A stretch of 5,894 nucleotides of DNA, from NCBI GenBank assembly GCA_020438595.1, contig JAGQUI010000192.1, forward strand, positions 1-5,894, in the 5' to 3' direction. This document shows positions 5,350 to 5,894 of the stretch, piece after piece. Both the position numbers and the translations under genes were made by a program. Below the pieces are notes generated by a model. It worked only from the letters and a program-made list of their open reading frames with translations, was not told where the DNA came from and made no database searches. Positions within the stretch are counted from its first letter, which is position 1; each line of letters begins with the position of its first letter. The stretch is from Propionibacteriaceae bacterium. Lineage in GTDB: Bacteria > Actinomycetota > Actinomycetes > Propionibacteriales > Propionibacteriaceae.

Positions 5350-5894
5350 CGCCCCTGCGCGGGTGGGGCGAGTCGCAGGAGCCGGCCGCCGGGGGTGTCC
5401 TCCAGCAGCCAGATGCTGCCGTCGGGCGCCTGCTCGACCTCCCGGATCCGCTGCCCCATCGGCCACGTGTCGCCTTCGGCGGCGGTGGTCCCGGACAGGT
5501 CCACCCGGACCAGTGCCTCGCCGGAGAGCGCGCCGATGAACGCGTCGCCCTGCCACTGCGGGAAGGCGTCGCCGGTGTAGATGATCAGGCTGCCGGGGGA
5601 GATGCTCGGGTTCCAGAACACGGCGGGTGGCGCGAACCCGTCCCCGTCGCGGTGGTCGGGGATGTCGGCGCCGCCGTAGTGGGAACCGTTGGACGCCAGC
5701 GGCCAGCCGTAGTTGCTGCCCGCCTCGACCAGGTTCAGCTCGTCGCCGCCCTGCGGACCCATCTCGGTCGACCACAGGTTGCCGGCGGCGTCGAAGGCCA
5801 GCCCGAGCGGGTTGCGGTGGCCGAGCGACCACACCTCGGCGGTCACGCCGCCCCGGTCGGCCCAGGGGTTGCCGGCCGCCGGTGACCCGTCCGG
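5346..5894 (-). CDS. PQQ-dependent sugar dehydrogenase (aldose dehydrogenase/soluble GDH family), C-terminal part
   Basis: The last 182 residues are visible; the gene enters from beyond the right edge. The open frame continues without a break from PDGSPAAGNPWADRGG into VWSLGHRNPLGLAFD, then TEMGPQGGDELNLVEAGSNY with GWP (about residues 43-65), then SPGSLIIYTGDAFPQWQGD with AFIGAL, and finally IREVEQAPDGSIWLLED and GGRLLRL. These are the conserved blade motifs of the six-bladed beta-propeller soluble glucose/aldose sugar dehydrogenases (YliI/GSDH family). They oxidise sugars with pyrroloquinoline quinone, normally outside the cytoplasmic membrane. The catalytic His, most PQQ and calcium ligands and any signal peptide lie in the missing N-terminal half, so activity cannot be judged. 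Its C-terminus looks complete. It converges on the maturase remnant with a 37-base gap. Confidence 0.92.
   Translation of the reverse strand, partial: PDGSPAAGNPWADRGGVTAEVWSLGHRNPLGLAFDAAGNLWSTEMGPQGGDELNLVEAGSNYGWPLASNGSHYGGADIPDHRDGDGFAPPAVFWNPSISPGSLIIYTGDAFPQWQGDAFIGALSGEALVRVDLSGTTAAEGDTWPMGQRIREVEQAPDGSIWLLEDTPGGRLLRLAPPAQGR

Noticed and set aside
4492..5580. A 362-codon plus-strand frame across the maturase remnant
   Set aside because: It is very Arg/Pro-rich, and the true maturase-like protein is read in another frame with all its cysteines.

Overview
The window is uniformly GC-rich, with strong G/C preference at third codon positions, GTG starts and long antisense shadow frames. 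This fits a high-GC actinomycete (Streptomyces- or Micromonospora-like). The genus cannot be fixed from the sequence. No rRNA, tRNA, CRISPR, insertion sequence or integrase is visible.

Layout, left to right. Positions 1-255 hold a minus-strand scrap of a class I SAM methyltransferase (about 119-226). Next comes a small minus-strand DUF6855-like protein (256-660). A TetR-family repressor (736-1296, minus) diverges from a two-gene operon of a DUF2568/YrdB-like four-helix membrane protein (1374-1730) and a metallo-beta-lactamase-fold hydrolase (1727-2446). These two overlap as GTGA. The divergent intergenic region carries a perfect 17-bp palindrome lying exactly between a TTGACA -35 box and a TAGCGT -10 box, so the TetR protein very probably represses the operon and itself. 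Further right are an alpha/alpha-toroid protein of the prenyltransferase/terpene-cyclase type (about 2567-3385) and a DUF6653 membrane protein (3461-3895), both on plus.

The right part looks rearranged. A frameshifted C-terminal scrap of the same sort of SAM methyltransferase lies at 3960-4135 (minus). A DUF1801 protein follows (4140-4598, minus). Then comes the C-terminal half of an anaerobic sulfatase-maturase-type radical SAM enzyme (4676-5308, plus), which has lost its radical SAM core and has no usable start. A PQQ-dependent sugar dehydrogenase (5346-5894, minus) runs off the right edge.

I do not see a clear new multi-gene system. The most informative items are the repressor/operator architecture, the variant zinc motif in the hydrolase (His-x-Asp-x-Asp-His), the two complementary methyltransferase pieces in permuted order about 3.7 kb apart, and the decapitated sulfatase maturase that still keeps all eight auxiliary-cluster cysteines.
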